From Thiothrix sp. (GTDB taxonomy: Bacteria > Pseudomonadota > Gammaproteobacteria > Thiotrichales > Thiotrichaceae): a stretch of 48,357 nucleotides of DNA. Below are positions 1 to 8,911 of this stretch, one piece after another. How positions within the stretch are numbered: position 1 is the stretch's first letter; every line of letters starts with the position of its first letter. The notes beneath the pieces are model-generated. The model was not told where the DNA came from. It saw only the letters and a program-made list of their open reading frames with translations, and ran no database searches. The stretch lies in assembly GCA_020442915.1 (NCBI GenBank), contig JAGRJD010000021.1, positions 1 to 48,357 of the forward strand, read 5' to 3'. The position numbers and the translations under genes were made by a program.

Positions 1-2
1 AC

Positions 3-1070
3 ATTCCGCACTCGGAACGTCACGACGGCATCCGCCTGGACAGCCGTGGCCAGCTCAGTCCACCGGTCAGGCTCGGCAAAGTCGGCGACCCGGACGACAA
101 GATCATGGCCGCCTACCTGGCCGCCAAGGCCAACCTGAAACAGCAGCTGATCGGCGAACGCAATACCCTGCACTGGATCAGCAAGCAATACCAGGACAGC
201 CGACAGTTCAGGGAGCTAGCCCCCAGCAGCCAGCGGGCAGCCTGGCATGCCGCAAAAATCCTGCAACACCCGATCGCACTGGACGGAAAAATGCAGACTG
301 TCGCTGATCTGCACATCACCGAAGTCGACAAACCGTTATTCCAGAAAATCACCGAAAACCGCTACAAAAAAGCACAGGATGAAGGCAGGAAAGGGGCCGC
401 AAGCATCAACCGGGAAATAGCCTATGTCTCAGCGATGATCAGCTGGGCCACCAACTACATTCCCAATCTGGGCATAGACAGAAACCCCCTGATCGGATTC
501 CGCCGCCTGCCCGAACAGGGCCGGACACGCCATGTCAGCGATGACGAATACTGGACCCAGTACCACATTGCCGCTGAAACACCAGAAAACGGCCTCTGCA
601 TTGTATTTGAACTGACACTCGGACTGGCGGCACGCGGAGCGGAAGCCCTGCACATCAAAGTCAGCGACTGCACAGAACAGGGAATCCTCGTCCACAGACT
701 CAAGGGCAGCAAAAATACGCTCATCGAATGGAGCGCAGAGCCTGACATACCCAAAGAACAAACCCGCCTGTACCGGGCCTGCCAGGCAGCACTGGAACGC
801 CACAAGGGACACAAGATACTGCCCATTGATCCACCGCTGATCCTGACCCGGAAAGGGGAACGCCTGTCACCCTCCGGCCTGCAATCCGCCATGCAGCGAC
901 TGAAGCAGAAAATGAAGGCGCGAGGGCTGGAACGTATGTACTGGACCGTGCATGAACTCAAACACAAAGCCATCACGGAAGCAAAAGACAAGCGGATCGC
1001 AGGCCACAAAACGGAAGCCATGCGCCAGAAGTACGACCACTCCGTAGAGAAATTTAAGCCAGGGATTTAG
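3..1070 (+). CDS. Tyrosine-recombinase phage/island integrase, 5' end cut by window edge
   Basis: The reading frame is open from base 3, and the codons before the first visible ATG (105) read like the N-terminal arm-binding region of phage integrases, so the gene very probably begins left of the window. Visible catalytic features sit in the C-terminal third: a GLAARGAE segment matching the Arg-I box, VHELKHK matching box II with Lys in place of the usual second Arg (a substitution I recall from some phage integrases), AGHKTEAM, and the nucleophile Tyr in MRQKYDHS near the end. It catalyses site-specific integration and excision of a mobile element. It runs toward a tRNA-Asn gene about 90 bases away, whose 3' end is the likely attachment site. 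The element itself should lie to the left. Family certain; exact element unknown. Confidence 0.9.
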   Translation: MPHSERHDGIRLDSRGQLSPPVRLGKVGDPDDKIMAAYLAAKANLKQQLIGERNTLHWISKQYQDSRQFRELAPSSQRAAWHAAKILQHPIALDGKMQTVADLHITEVDKPLFQKITENRYKKAQDEGRKGAASINREIAYVSAMISWATNYIPNLGIDRNPLIGFRRLPEQGRTRHVSDDEYWTQYHIAAETPENGLCIVFELTLGLAARGAEALHIKVSDCTEQGILVHRLKGSKNTLIEWSAEPDIPKEQTRLYRACQAALERHKGHKILPIDPPLILTRKGERLSPSGLQSAMQRLKQKMKARGLERMYWTVHELKHKAITEAKDKRIAGHKTEAMRQKYDHSVEKFKPGI

Positions 1071-1106
1071 AAAAATGCACGTAAAACAGAAAAAATGCAC
1101 GTAAAA
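1071..1106. repeat. Two direct 16-bp repeats between integrase and tRNA
   Basis: AAAAATGCACGTAAAA occurs at 1071-1086 and again at 1091-1106, separated by 4 bases, starting immediately after the integrase stop codon. The 20-base periodicity (about two helical turns) and the location beside integrase and tRNA suggest binding sites for integrase arms or an excisionase. This role is inferred. Confidence 0.6.
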
Positions 1107-1150
1107 ACAAAAAAAGCAGCAAACTACACACTCCTGTAACTTGCTGCTTT
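1102..1150 (-). terminator. Rho-independent terminator of tRNA-Asn
   Basis: AAAGCAGCAA at 1113-1122 pairs perfectly with TTGCTGCTTT at 1141-1150 (10-bp stem, 18-base loop). Read on the minus strand, the stem is followed by a T-rich run (complement of 1102-1115). It sits 13 bases past the tRNA 3' end, so it terminates the tRNA transcript and separates it from the integrase. Confidence 0.75.
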
Positions 1151-1162
1151 CCTTAGAAATTT

Positions 1163-1238
1163 TGGCTCCCCAGGGCGGACTCGAACCACCGACCAATTGA
1201 TTAACAGTCAACTGCTCTACCGACTGAGCTACTGGGGA
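1163..1238 (-). tRNA. tRNA-Asn (anticodon GTT)
   Basis: The minus strand reads as a complete 76-base tRNA. The acceptor strand TCCCCAG pairs with CTGGGGA, the D arm contains AGCTCAGTCGGTAGAGC, the anticodon loop is CTGTTAA (GTT), the T arm contains GGTTCGAGTCC, and CCA is encoded. A sigma-70 promoter lies just upstream and a terminator just downstream, so it is a single-gene unit. Its 3' end faces an integrase gene, the usual arrangement at an island integration site. Confidence 0.97.
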
Positions 1239-1256
1239 ACTACCGGAAAGGCGCAA

Positions 1257-1285
1257 ACTATAAAGCCTGCTCCTGCCCTAGTCAA
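1257..1285 (-). promoter_or_regulatory. Sigma-70 promoter of tRNA-Asn
   Basis: On the minus strand TTGACT (complement of 1280-1285) and TATAGT (complement of 1257-1262) are separated by exactly 17 bases, followed by a G/C-rich discriminator just before the tRNA. This is a near-consensus promoter in the expected place. Confidence 0.8.
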
Positions 1286-1433
1286 CACCTGCTCTGCATT
1301 TTTTTACTCAAGCCACAGGGTTCAGGGTATTGCTTCTGGTAACTTTACCCAACCTTCTGATTTACAAAATCAAAAAAAGCAAACCTGCACAACTCCTCCT
1401 GCGATCGACCTGATCAGAGGCAGTGGTTGCGAT

Positions 1434-2408
1434 TCAGGTCAGATCGATAAAAGTGGCAGCCGTCCGGATGATTTCACTACCGGCGCCGGGTTTGTGGGCA
1501 TTCTCGCTGATGTAGCGCCGCCACTGCCGGGCGCCCGGCCTGCCCTGGAACAACCCCAGCACATGGCGGCTGATGTGGTTCAGATGCACACCCCGCAGCA
1601 GTTGCGCATCAATATAGGTGCACAGGTCATCCAGCATGTCCTGTGGCTTGTGGCAGGGAGCGGGCTGGCCGTAAAAGACCGGGTCCACCTGCGCCAGCCG
1701 CCAGGGATTGTGATAGGCCTCACGCCCCAGCATGACGCCATCAACCTGCTGAAGGTGCTCCTGACAATCTTCCAGCGTTCGTATGCCACCATTGATAATA
1801 AATTCAAGTGCCGGAAATGCCTGTTTAAGCCGGTAGACCAGCTCGTAGCGCAAGGGCGGAATTTCGCGGTTTTCCTTGGGGCTCAGCCCCTTGAGCCAGG
1901 CCTTGCGGGCATGCACGATAAATACCTGACAACCTCCCTGAGCCACCGTTTCCACAAAGTGGTACAGGTCCGGATAATCTTCCTGCTCATCAATCCCGAT
2001 CCGGTGCTTGACGGTAACCGGGATGTCAACCTCACGCTGCATGGCGGCTACACAATCGGCAATCAGCTGTGGCTCAGCCATCAGGCAGGCACCAAATGCC
2101 CCTCGCTGTACCCGTTCACTGGGGCAGCCGACATTGAGATTGATTTCGTCATAACCCCAGGATTGTGCCAGAACAGCACAGCGCATCAGCGCCTCTGGCT
2201 CACTCCCGCCCAGCTGCAAAGCCAGTGGGTGCTCGCTGGCATCAAAAGCCAGATGCCGCCTCAAATCACCTTGCAGCAGGGCAGCGGTCGTAACCATCTC
2301 GGTATACAGTACGGCCCTGCGGGTCAGGAGGCGATGAAAATAGCGACAATGCCGGTCAGTCCAGTCCAGCATCGGGGCGATAGTAAATCTTCTGTTCAGT
2401 GTATTCAC
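1434..2408 (-). CDS. dusA: tRNA-dihydrouridine synthase A
   Basis: 324 residues, the usual DusA length. DusA is an FMN enzyme that reduces specific uridines in the D loop of tRNAs. It opens with an [19 protein letters not shown] segment typical of DusA rather than DusB/DusC. The catalytic cysteine is C95 in the NLNVGCPS motif, and the FMN-binding barrel motifs [27 protein letters not shown] and INGGI follow in order. The start is GTG at 2408, 42 bases from the divergent small gene at 2451. It sits next to tRNA-Asn but is transcribed separately. I saw no clear hairpin terminator in 1239-1433, although a T-rich tract is present on its strand. Confidence 0.95.
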   Translation of the reverse strand: MNTLNRRFTIAPMLDWTDRHCRYFHRLLTRRAVLYTEMVTTAALLQGDLRRHLAFDASEHPLALQLGGSEPEALMRCAVLAQSWGYDEINLNVGCPSERVQRGAFGACLMAEPQLIADCVAAMQREVDIPVTVKHRIGIDEQEDYPDLYHFVETVAQGGCQVFIVHARKAWLKGLSPKENREIPPLRYELVYRLKQAFPALEFIINGGIRTLEDCQEHLQQVDGVMLGREAYHNPWRLAQVDPVFYGQPAPCHKPQDMLDDLCTYIDAQLLRGVHLNHISRHVLGLFQGRPGARQWRRYISENAHKPGAGSEIIRTAATFIDLT

Positions 2409-2450
2409 GTTATTTTATTAAAAAACAATAACAACAGAGAGGGCACAAAC

Positions 2451-2648
2451 ATGTTGGATCTTGTTATTAACTTCATTTTCGGTCTTGCGATTGTCGGCAT
2501 TCCCAGCTACGTGTTTTATCGCCTGGGTGTGGATGCCGGCATCCAGCGCGGTGTCAGACGCCAGCTGCTGCGTGAGCTGACCATGTGTGGCATCATTGAA
2601 AAAACTGAAATTCCAGCCGGCAAATACCAGAACGGGCACACGGCCTGA
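2451..2648 (+). CDS. Small single-pass membrane protein, 65 aa
   Basis: The ATG at 2451 is preceded by a good ribosome site (AGAGAGGG). The protein begins with one hydrophobic segment (about residues 4-24, VINFIFGLAIVGIPSYVFY) followed by a basic, soluble tail (GVRRQLLRELTMCGIIEKTEI). It is divergent from dusA and convergent with mutM. A longer frame running through it from upstream is antisense to dusA; only this last part with its own ribosome site looks real. I do not recognise a family, and no function is assigned. Confidence 0.6.
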   Translation: MLDLVINFIFGLAIVGIPSYVFYRLGVDAGIQRGVRRQLLRELTMCGIIEKTEIPAGKYQNGHTA

Positions 2649-2658
2649 CCTATTCCCG

Positions 2659-3468
2659 TCACCGCTGGCAGTGGGGACAGTACCAGCTGGAACGCTGTCC
2701 CTGCCGGAACTGAAGGATGGGTTCCGAACACTTCACACAAGGCTCCCCGGTACGCCCGTAAACCTGCAGGGCGATCTGGAAATAACCGCTCTGCCCGTCT
2801 TCACGTACAAAATCACGCAGGGTTGTCCCGCCCTGTTCAATCGCCCGATGCAAAACCGTTCGGATGGCCTGTGACAGCTGCTGATAGCGCGTCAGTGAAA
2901 TGTCACCGGCAGGCGTGCGCGGATCAATCCCGGCCATGAACAGGGCTTCATTGGCATAAATATTGCCAATCCCGACCACCACATGCGAGTCCATGATAAA
3001 AGCCTTGACATCCCTGCATTTACCACGTGAATGCTGATAAAGCAGCCTGTCATCAAAAGCCGGCTCCAGTGGCTCAACACCCAGCTTCTGCAGCAGTGGA
3101 TGCACTTCCCCCGCAGCCGACCACAGCACGGCCCCGAAACGGCGTGGGTCACGCAACCGCAGCACCCTGCCAGCCTCCAGAACGAAATCCACATGATCAT
3201 GCTTTTCCGGTGCTGTTTGAACCGGACTGATGCGCAAACTGCCGGACATGCCCAGATGCACCAGCACGGTACCCTGCCTAGTTTCAAACAGCAGGTATTT
3301 TCCCCTGCGCCCGACCGAAACCACCCTGCAACCCGCCAGCGCCCGCACCTGCTCAGGTACCGGCCAGCGCAAACGGGGCTGGCGCACAACCACGGACCGG
3401 ATCAGCCGCCCCTGAAGATAAGGCTCCACCCCGCGCCGGGTGGTTTCCACTTCGGGTAGTTCAGGCAT
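2659..3468 (-). CDS. mutM: Formamidopyrimidine-DNA glycosylase
   Basis: 269 residues, typical of MutM/Fpg. The enzyme removes 8-oxoguanine and formamidopyrimidines from DNA and nicks the abasic site. The N-terminus MPELPEVETTRRG carries the catalytic proline P2 and the invariant E3; a mid-protein GIGNIYANEALF helix and a C-terminal zinc finger (CVKC...CPHC) are all present. It starts 15 bases after the CBS-domain gene ends, so the two are probably cotranscribed. Its end lies 10 bases from the convergent small gene. Confidence 0.97.
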   Translation of the reverse strand: MPELPEVETTRRGVEPYLQGRLIRSVVVRQPRLRWPVPEQVRALAGCRVVSVGRRGKYLLFETRQGTVLVHLGMSGSLRISPVQTAPEKHDHVDFVLEAGRVLRLRDPRRFGAVLWSAAGEVHPLLQKLGVEPLEPAFDDRLLYQHSRGKCRDVKAFIMDSHVVVGIGNIYANEALFMAGIDPRTPAGDISLTRYQQLSQAIRTVLHRAIEQGGTTLRDFVREDGQSGYFQIALQVYGRTGEPCVKCSEPILQFRQGQRSSWYCPHCQR

Positions 3469-3483
3469 GAGCTGCGGAAAAAA

Positions 3484-3900
3484 TCAGACAGCGACCCCAG
3501 ACTTGTTGATCTTGTGCAGCGCCTTGACCACATCCAGGCGGGAAACCACGCCCACCACACGGTTGTCATCCATCACCGGATAACGGCGGTAAGGCTCATC
3601 CATGAACATTTTAGCCACATCCAGGATGTTGTCATCCATCTCGACATAACGTACATCCGTCGTCATCAGGTCGCGCACGGTACCTCCCCAGCCTGGTGTA
3701 AAACCATGTTTGATCGCAGCATCAATGCAGTCCGTGACGGAAATGACGCCTACCATGTTACCCAGCTGGTCCAGCACGGCAGCCCCGTAGGAGTTACGCT
3801 CACTCAGCAGTTTGACGGCCTCCTCCACCGACTGATTTTCCCGGATACTGGCAAACTGCTTCGACATGTAGTGACTGACACGAAGAGAGGGTGCGGGCAT
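3484..3900 (-). CDS. CBS-domain pair protein
   Basis: 138 residues when started at the ATG at 3900, which has AGGAG 7 bases upstream; a start 21 bases further out (3921) lacks such a site. Two CBS motifs fill the protein: an N-terminal one beginning MSKQFASIRENQSVEEAVKL and a C-terminal one beginning LMTTDVRYVEMDDNILDVAKMF. CBS pairs bind adenine nucleotides and usually regulate partner proteins, and small stand-alone versions are common with unknown partners. Its position upstream of mutM in one transcription unit does not reveal a partner. Confidence 0.85.
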   Translation of the reverse strand: MPAPSLRVSHYMSKQFASIRENQSVEEAVKLLSERNSYGAAVLDQLGNMVGVISVTDCIDAAIKHGFTPGWGGTVRDLMTTDVRYVEMDDNILDVAKMFMDEPYRRYPVMDDNRVVGVVSRLDVVKALHKINKSGVAV

Positions 3901-3974
3901 GGCTTTTCTCCTGAAATCCAAGGGAAATTGAAATAACGATGCTTGTCTCTGTGAACCTGTTTTTTCAATAATGG

Positions 3975-4178
3975 TCAGCTGCTACCATCGGCCTCCGCCA
4001 TCAGCCTGCGGCGCTTTTCACAGGGCGAGGAGCAGGCACAGCGGCTGTTTTCCATCCCTGGAATGGCAGACAGGCCACCACAACTGCCCTTGAGGGTACG
4101 CCGGTTTAAAAGCCATCCTGACGCCAGCCCCAACATGGCCAGTCCAAAAAACAGAAACGATATAAAAAATATCAACAT
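3975..4178 (-). CDS. nqrM: Na+-NQR maturation protein NqrM
   Basis: 67 residues with one N-terminal membrane helix (MLIFFISFLFFGLAMLGLASG) followed by RRTLKGSCGGLSAI and a cysteine cluster (CACSSPC). This is the known NqrM pattern of four conserved cysteines. NqrM is needed to install the iron centre between NqrD and NqrE. The start at 4178 has GGAGG close upstream, whereas a start 39 bases further out has no good site. It lies downstream of nqrF, separated by a gap that also carries a candidate plus-strand small RNA. A possible own promoter (TTGTCG, 16 bases, TATAGA on the minus strand) lies within that gap. Confidence 0.92.
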   Translation of the reverse strand: MLIFFISFLFFGLAMLGLASGWLLNRRTLKGSCGGLSAIPGMENSRCACSSPCEKRRRLMAEADGSS

Positions 4179-4253
4179 CAGCCTTCCTCCGGGATTTTTG
4201 ATCCGAAAATCGGCCAAACTTATGGTTTAGACCAAAAACGATGCGACAATGAC

Positions 4254-4282
4254 TTGATCGTGCAGTGCAGCAACTCTATAAT
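4254..4282 (+). promoter_or_regulatory. Sigma-70 promoter for candidate sRNA
   Basis: TTGATC (4254-4259) and a perfect TATAAT (4277-4282) are spaced by exactly 17 bases on the plus strand. No plus-strand coding gene follows; a 63-base stretch ending in a strong terminator does. Confidence 0.7.
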
Positions 4283-4288
4283 TCATGT

Positions 4289-4351
4289 CGATTGGACGAC
4301 AATCCAATCTCCTCCTAGCGGTTTGGGGTGATTCGTTCACCCCATTTTTTT
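4289..4351 (+). ncRNA. Candidate small RNA with exposed CU-rich anti-SD motif
   Basis: About 7 bases after a TATAAT box, the plus strand can form a 7-bp hairpin (GATTGGA 4290-4296 with TCCAATC 4303-4309). An unpaired CU-rich segment follows (CTCCTCCT around 4310-4317), then an intrinsic terminator hairpin ending in seven Ts. Promoter, two stem-loops and a single-stranded CU-rich linker make a typical trans-acting sRNA layout, and the linker is complementary to Shine-Dalgarno sequences. It is antisense to the nqrF-nqrM intergenic RNA, so it could also act on nqrM in cis. Ends are estimated from the promoter and terminator. Confidence 0.6.
4324..4351 (+). terminator. Rho-independent terminator of candidate sRNA
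   Basis: TGGGGTGA (4324-4331), loop TTCGT, TCACCCCA (4337-4344), then seven Ts. The T tract is on the plus strand only, so it does not terminate the minus-strand nqr operon. Confidence 0.8.
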
Positions 4352-4382
4352 GTCCGCCTTCCCCCCTGCTTCCCGGCAGGAC

Positions 4383-5603
4383 TCAGCCACCGAAGTCATC
4401 CAGCATGACGTTCTCGGGTTCAACCCCCAGATCCGTCAGCATGCGGATTACGGATGAATTCATGATCGGCGGCCCGCACAGGTAGTACTCACACTCCTCA
4501 GGTGCCGGATGGTCCTTGAGGTACTGCTCATACAGAACATTATGGATAAAGCCGGTATAACCTGTCCAGTCATCCTCCGGCATGGGTTCGGAAAGCCCCA
4601 TGTGCCAGACAAAATTCGGGTTGTCGGTAGCCAGCTTGTCAAACTCCTCCACATAGAATGCCTCACGCAGGCTGCGGGCACCATACCAGAACGACATCTT
4701 GCGGTTATGGTTCTTGAGCCGGATCAGCTGGTCATAGATATGAGAGCGCATGGGAGCCATACCGGCACCGCCCCCGATAAAGACCATTTCATTGCCGGTT
4801 TCACGGGCAAAAAACTCGCCGAACGGTCCGGATACCACCACCTGATCACCCGGCTTCAGGTTGAAGATGAAGGAAGACATGGCCCCCGGTGGCAGACTGG
4901 TCCCCGCTGGTGGCGTGGCAATGCGTACGTTCAGCATGATGATGTTGTCTTCCAGCGGGAAATTGGCCATGGAATAAGCACGCATCACCGGCTCTTTCAT
5001 ATGGGCCTCAATATCCCACAGCTGGTACTTGTCCCAGTCATCCCGGTACTTTTCCGGAATGTCAAACTCCGAGAACTTGAGGTCATAGGACGGGCTTTCG
5101 ATCTGGATATACCCGCCAGCCCGGAAGTGGATATGCTCACCCGGTGGCAGCTCCAGCACCAGCTCCTTGATGAAGGTCGCACGGTTCTCGTTTGAACGCA
5201 CGGTGCAGAGCCATTTCTTGACGCCGAAGACCTCCTCGGGAACCTCGATCTTCATGTCCTGCTTGACCGCCACCTGACAGGCCAGACGTTCGCCTTCTGC
5301 GGCCTGGCGCCGGTTGATGTGGCTGGATTCGGTCGGCAGCAGTGAGCCACCGCCTTCAAACACCTTGACCTTGCACTGGGCGCAGGTCCCCCCGCCACCA
5401 CAGGCTGAAGACACAAACAGCCCTTTATCCGCCAGCGCCCCCAACAGCTTGCTGCCCGGTGAAACCGTCAGCGCTTTCTCACCGTTGACCAGAATGGTCA
5501 CGTCACCGGTCGCCACCAGTTTTGAGCGGGCAGCCAGAATAATCGCCACCAGCGCCAGTACAATCAGGGTAAACAGGGCTACCCCCAGAATCACTGTAGT
5601 CAT
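4383..5603 (-). CDS. nqrF: Na+-NQR subunit F, NADH dehydrogenase (FAD, 2Fe-2S)
   Basis: 406 residues, the usual length. NqrF takes electrons from NADH through FAD to a [2Fe-2S] centre at the cytoplasmic face of the sodium pump. An N-terminal membrane helix (residues 3-25) is followed by a ferredoxin domain with C68, C74, C77 and C109 ([10 protein letters not shown] and ERLACQ), then FAD-binding ([10 protein letters not shown]) and NADH-binding ([21 protein letters not shown]) parts. A GGGGGAG ribosome site precedes the ATG. It is the last core gene of the operon, 10 bases after nqrE. Confidence 0.98.
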   Translation of the reverse strand: MTTVILGVALFTLIVLALVAIILAARSKLVATGDVTILVNGEKALTVSPGSKLLGALADKGLFVSSACGGGGTCAQCKVKVFEGGGSLLPTESSHINRRQAAEGERLACQVAVKQDMKIEVPEEVFGVKKWLCTVRSNENRATFIKELVLELPPGEHIHFRAGGYIQIESPSYDLKFSEFDIPEKYRDDWDKYQLWDIEAHMKEPVMRAYSMANFPLEDNIIMLNVRIATPPAGTSLPPGAMSSFIFNLKPGDQVVVSGPFGEFFARETGNEMVFIGGGAGMAPMRSHIYDQLIRLKNHNRKMSFWYGARSLREAFYVEEFDKLATDNPNFVWHMGLSEPMPEDDWTGYTGFIHNVLYEQYLKDHPAPEECEYYLCGPPIMNSSVIRMLTDLGVEPENVMLDDFGG

Positions 5604-5613
5604 CGTCTCCCCC

Positions 5614-6210
5614 TTACAGCTGGATGCCGGAAAAAGCCATGAACCCCAGCGACATCAGACCGGCGGTAATGAAAGTAATGCCCAGCCCCTGCAGGCCGGC
5701 CGGGACATCACTGTACTTCAGCTTTTCACGCACACCGGCCAGGGCAACAATGGCCAAGGCCCAGCCCAGACCGCTGCCGATTCCGTAGACCACACTTTCC
5801 CCGAAGGTATAGTCACGCTCCACCATGAACAGCGAGCCCCCCAGAATGGCGCAGTTGACCGTGATCAGGGGCAGAAACACCCCCAGCGCGTTATAGAGGG
5901 CGGGAACAAACTTGTCCAGGAACATCTCCAGAATCTGCACGATGGCAGCAATCACGCCGATGTAACTGATCAGGCCCAGAAAACGCAGGTCAACACCCTG
6001 CACCAGGGCATTTTCCTTCAGGAACAGATTCAGGATCAGGTTGTTGGCCGGCACGGTAATGGCCTGTACCACGATCACCGCCACTCCCAAGCCCAGCGCG
6101 GTGCTGATTTTTTTGGAGATGGCCAGAAACGTGCACATCCCGAGGAAGAAAGTCAGGGCCATGTTCTCCACGAACACGGACTTCAGGAATAAACTAATTG
6201 CAGCTTCCAT
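5614..6210 (-). CDS. nqrE: Na+-NQR subunit E
   Basis: 198 residues, almost entirely membrane helices (six expected). NqrE and NqrD are inverted-topology homologues that together hold an iron centre in the membrane. Conserved segments seen include [15 protein letters not shown] and [11 protein letters not shown], the cysteines of which are the iron ligands in this family. The ATG has a GGAAA site 6 bases upstream. It lies between nqrD and nqrF with 10-15 base gaps, so all are cotranscribed. Confidence 0.97.
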   Translation of the reverse strand: MEAAISLFLKSVFVENMALTFFLGMCTFLAISKKISTALGLGVAVIVVQAITVPANNLILNLFLKENALVQGVDLRFLGLISYIGVIAAIVQILEMFLDKFVPALYNALGVFLPLITVNCAILGGSLFMVERDYTFGESVVYGIGSGLGWALAIVALAGVREKLKYSDVPAGLQGLGITFITAGLMSLGFMAFSGIQL

Positions 6211-6225
6211 GTGACAGTTTCCTTA

Positions 6226-6885
6226 TCAGCGCTCGGCCAGCGCGTGTTGTTCATGAATCCTGAAGTCAGGTGCCTCCTGCTGGGCAGGTTTCCAGGTACG
6301 GACGGCCCAGATGATCAGGCCGATGATGAAAAAAGCACTGGGTGGCAGCAACAACAGGCCATTGGGAACGTACCAGCCCCCATCCTTGGCCAGTGACAGT
6401 ATCTGCAGTCCGAACAGGCTGCCGGCACCGAATAGTTCACGGATAAAGGCCACCACGATCAGGATCAGGCTGTAGCCCAGACCATTCCCCAGACCGTCCA
6501 GAAAGCTCAGCCTGACACCGTTTTTCATGGCAAAAGCTTCTGCCCGCCCCATGACAATGCAGTTGGTGATGATCAGGCCGACAAACACTGACAGCTGCTT
6601 GGAAGTGCTGTAGGCATAGGCACGCATGAACTGGTCCACCACGATCACCAGCGAGGCAATCACCACCATCTGCACAATGATGCGGATGCTGCTGGGAATA
6701 TGGTTGCGGATGGCGCTGATGGAAGCATTCGACAAGGCGGTTACCGTGGTCAGGGCAACCGCCATCAGCAGGGCGGTCTTCATGGAGCTGGTCACCGCCA
6801 GCGCCGAACAGATACCAAGAATCTGCAGGGTAATCGGGTTATTGTCGACCAGCGGATCAACAATGATCTTGCGGCTCTCGTTCAC
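6226..6885 (-). CDS. nqrD: Na+-NQR subunit D
   Basis: 219 residues with about six membrane helices. Segments [13 protein letters not shown] and [13 protein letters not shown] carry the conserved cysteines expected to ligate the intramembrane iron with NqrE. The start codon is GTG at 6885, overlapping the nqrC stop as GTGA, which implies translational coupling. Confidence 0.97.
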   Translation of the reverse strand: MNESRKIIVDPLVDNNPITLQILGICSALAVTSSMKTALLMAVALTTVTALSNASISAIRNHIPSSIRIIVQMVVIASLVIVVDQFMRAYAYSTSKQLSVFVGLIITNCIVMGRAEAFAMKNGVRLSFLDGLGNGLGYSLILIVVAFIRELFGAGSLFGLQILSLAKDGGWYVPNGLLLLPPSAFFIIGLIIWAVRTWKPAQQEAPDFRIHEQHALAER

Positions 6886-7673
6886 AGTGTACCCCCGTTA
6901 TGAATTTTTTCCAGAAAGGGACCGAAGCCATTCTCGCCCAGCCAGAAATGCAGCAGGTTACTGACACCATTACTGGTCAGGGTCGCACCGGACAGGGCAT
7001 CCACCTGATGCGGATTGTCACCCCCGCCACCCTTGACCAGACTAATATCCACCCGGCCCTGGTCATCAAACACCTGTTTGCCGGGCCAGAGCGCCTTCCA
7101 TTTCGGGTTGTCCACCTCCCCGCCCAGCCCCGGTGTTTCGGCATGCTCGTAAAAACCGAAACCGGTCACGGTCCGGGCATCGCTACCCAGGGCCAGAAAA
7201 CCATACAGGGTCGACCACAGGCCATAACCGTACACAGGCAGAATGATCTTCTCGACCTGACCCTCTGCATCACGCACCAGATAAATGGTGGCATATTGGG
7301 CACGACGCTTGATGGACGCAATGTCCTGATCCGGTGTCAGCACCACATTCCGGGCAGGATCAACAGCCGCTGCACGGGCATCGAAGGTCGCCGGATCAAT
7401 ACCCTCCGCATACTCACCGGTCTGCAGGTCAACCACATGGGATTCGACCTGACTGAACAGTTCATCCACTGACCTGCCCGGCTGCATCAGCCCTGCGATC
7501 TGCAGAATATTCTGCTTGCGGTCCAGGGCCTTGTTCTGATCCTGCACCGGTTTGAGTGCTACAGCAGCCCCCGATACCAGCACCGAACACACCAGGCACA
7601 GGGCGACAGCCACCGCAATGGTTTTCTGGGTGCTGTCATTCGGCATGTCCATAAACCTGCGGATCATGTTCAT
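6882..7673 (-). CDS. nqrC: Na+-NQR subunit C, covalent-FMN protein
   Basis: 263 residues when started at the ATG at 7673, which overlaps the nqrB stop as ATGA; a frame extending further upstream is only a shadow of nqrB. One N-terminal membrane helix (about 18-40) anchors a periplasmic FMN domain. The flavinylation motif is SGATLT with T231 as the FMN-linked threonine, matching the known NqrC site. NqrC passes electrons within the sodium pump. An ApbE flavin transferase is required for attachment and is not encoded in this window. Confidence 0.97.
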   Translation of the reverse strand: MNMIRRFMDMPNDSTQKTIAVAVALCLVCSVLVSGAAVALKPVQDQNKALDRKQNILQIAGLMQPGRSVDELFSQVESHVVDLQTGEYAEGIDPATFDARAAAVDPARNVVLTPDQDIASIKRRAQYATIYLVRDAEGQVEKIILPVYGYGLWSTLYGFLALGSDARTVTGFGFYEHAETPGLGGEVDNPKWKALWPGKQVFDDQGRVDISLVKGGGGDNPHQVDALSGATLTSNGVSNLLHFWLGENGFGPFLEKIHNGGTL

Positions 7674-8905
7674 GCCATACCTCCCTGCCCGGCAGGCTGA
7701 CGCTGCTTGCGGCGCTTGATGTTGGCCTGTATCACCACATGGTCGATCAAAGGCGCAAAGATGTTGGCAAACAGGATCGCCAGCATCATGCCTTCCGGGA
7801 AGGCCGGATTGACAACCCGGATCAGTACCACCATCACCCCGATAAGAATACCGAAATACCAGCGTCCGGTATTGGTATGTGCCGCCGTGACCGGATCGGT
7901 GGCCATGAACATCATGCCAAAGGCAAATCCTCCCAGGGAAAGGTGCCAGTACCAGGGCAGGCTGAACATGGGGTTGGTGTCGCCGGCCAGTCCGATGAGG
8001 TTGAACAGCAGCGACAGTCCCACCATGCCGATCAGTACCCCGGCCACGATACGCCAGCTGGCGATGCCGGTATAAAGCAGAAAACCGCCGCCAATCAGGA
8101 TCGCCAGGGTGGAGGTTTCCCCGATGGAACCGGGAATGAATCCGAGGAAGCTGTCCCACCAGCTCACATTACCGGCCAGAATGCCGGCCACCCCGGCTGA
8201 CGCGGCATTGGCCAGCGGCGTTGCGCCGGTAAAGCCATCCGCAGCTACCCATACCGCATCACCGGACAGGTAGGCCGGATAGGCAAAAAACAGAAAGGCG
8301 CGCCCGACCAGGGCCGGGTTGACGAAATTTTTACCAGTTCCGCCAAAAACCTCCTTACCGAGCACCACCCCGAACAGGATGCCCATGGCTACCATCCACA
8401 ACGGTGTTGTGGGTGGCAGGGTCAGGGTATAAAGGATGGAGGTCACGAAAAAGCCTTCATTGACCTCATGCCCGCGCACCATGGCAAAAACCACTTCAGC
8501 AATACCACCGACAATGAAGGTTGTCATGTAGATGGGCAGAAAATACAGCAGCCCATGAATGAAGTTGTCAAAAAAGCTGTCCGGGTTGAAGCCGAACAGT
8601 CCGGCGATCGCGCCGCGCCAGCCTTCCACCGACTCCAGCCCCATGGACTGAATCGCCATGTTGGCCTGATAGCCGGTGTTCCAGCAGGCCATGAACATGA
8701 CCGGAAACGTCGCCAGCCAGACATAACCCATCACGCGCTTGAGGTCGAGGGCATCCCGCACATGCGGATTGCCGGCAGTCTTGTTGGGCGGGCTGTAAAG
8801 CAGCGTATCCACCATCTCAAACAGACTGTAATAGCGTTCGTATTTGCCGCCATGGGTAAAATTGGGTTCGACAGAATCAAGCCATTGTCGCAAAAAACTG
8901 CTCAT
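7670..8905 (-). CDS. nqrB: Na+-NQR subunit B, covalent-FMN and ion channel subunit
   Basis: 411 residues with many membrane helices. NqrB carries a covalently bound FMN, riboflavin and the main sodium path. The flavin-attachment motif TGAT is at 226-229 (T229), as in characterised NqrB. A GGGGGAA ribosome site precedes the ATG. It begins 6 bases after nqrA and overlaps nqrC at its 3' end. Confidence 0.98.
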   Translation of the reverse strand: MSSFLRQWLDSVEPNFTHGGKYERYYSLFEMVDTLLYSPPNKTAGNPHVRDALDLKRVMGYVWLATFPVMFMACWNTGYQANMAIQSMGLESVEGWRGAIAGLFGFNPDSFFDNFIHGLLYFLPIYMTTFIVGGIAEVVFAMVRGHEVNEGFFVTSILYTLTLPPTTPLWMVAMGILFGVVLGKEVFGGTGKNFVNPALVGRAFLFFAYPAYLSGDAVWVAADGFTGATPLANAASAGVAGILAGNVSWWDSFLGFIPGSIGETSTLAILIGGGFLLYTGIASWRIVAGVLIGMVGLSLLFNLIGLAGDTNPMFSLPWYWHLSLGGFAFGMMFMATDPVTAAHTNTGRWYFGILIGVMVVLIRVVNPAFPEGMMLAILFANIFAPLIDHVVIQANIKRRKQRQPAGQGGMA

Positions 8906-8911
8906 TCTTAC

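Noticed and set aside
1437-1500. Imperfect inverted repeat at the end of dusA as a terminator
   Set aside because: The pairing is short and broken and partly within the last codons, with no T tract directly after it on the minus strand.
1197-2450. Long plus-strand frame joined to the 65-residue protein, spanning tRNA-Asn and dusA
   Set aside because: It crosses a tRNA and is antisense to the clear dusA gene; only the part from 2451 has a ribosome site and plausible protein character.
7674-8159. N-terminal extension of nqrC by about 160 residues
   Set aside because: It is the alternative frame of nqrB; the ATG at 7673 overlapping the nqrB stop gives the normal NqrC length.
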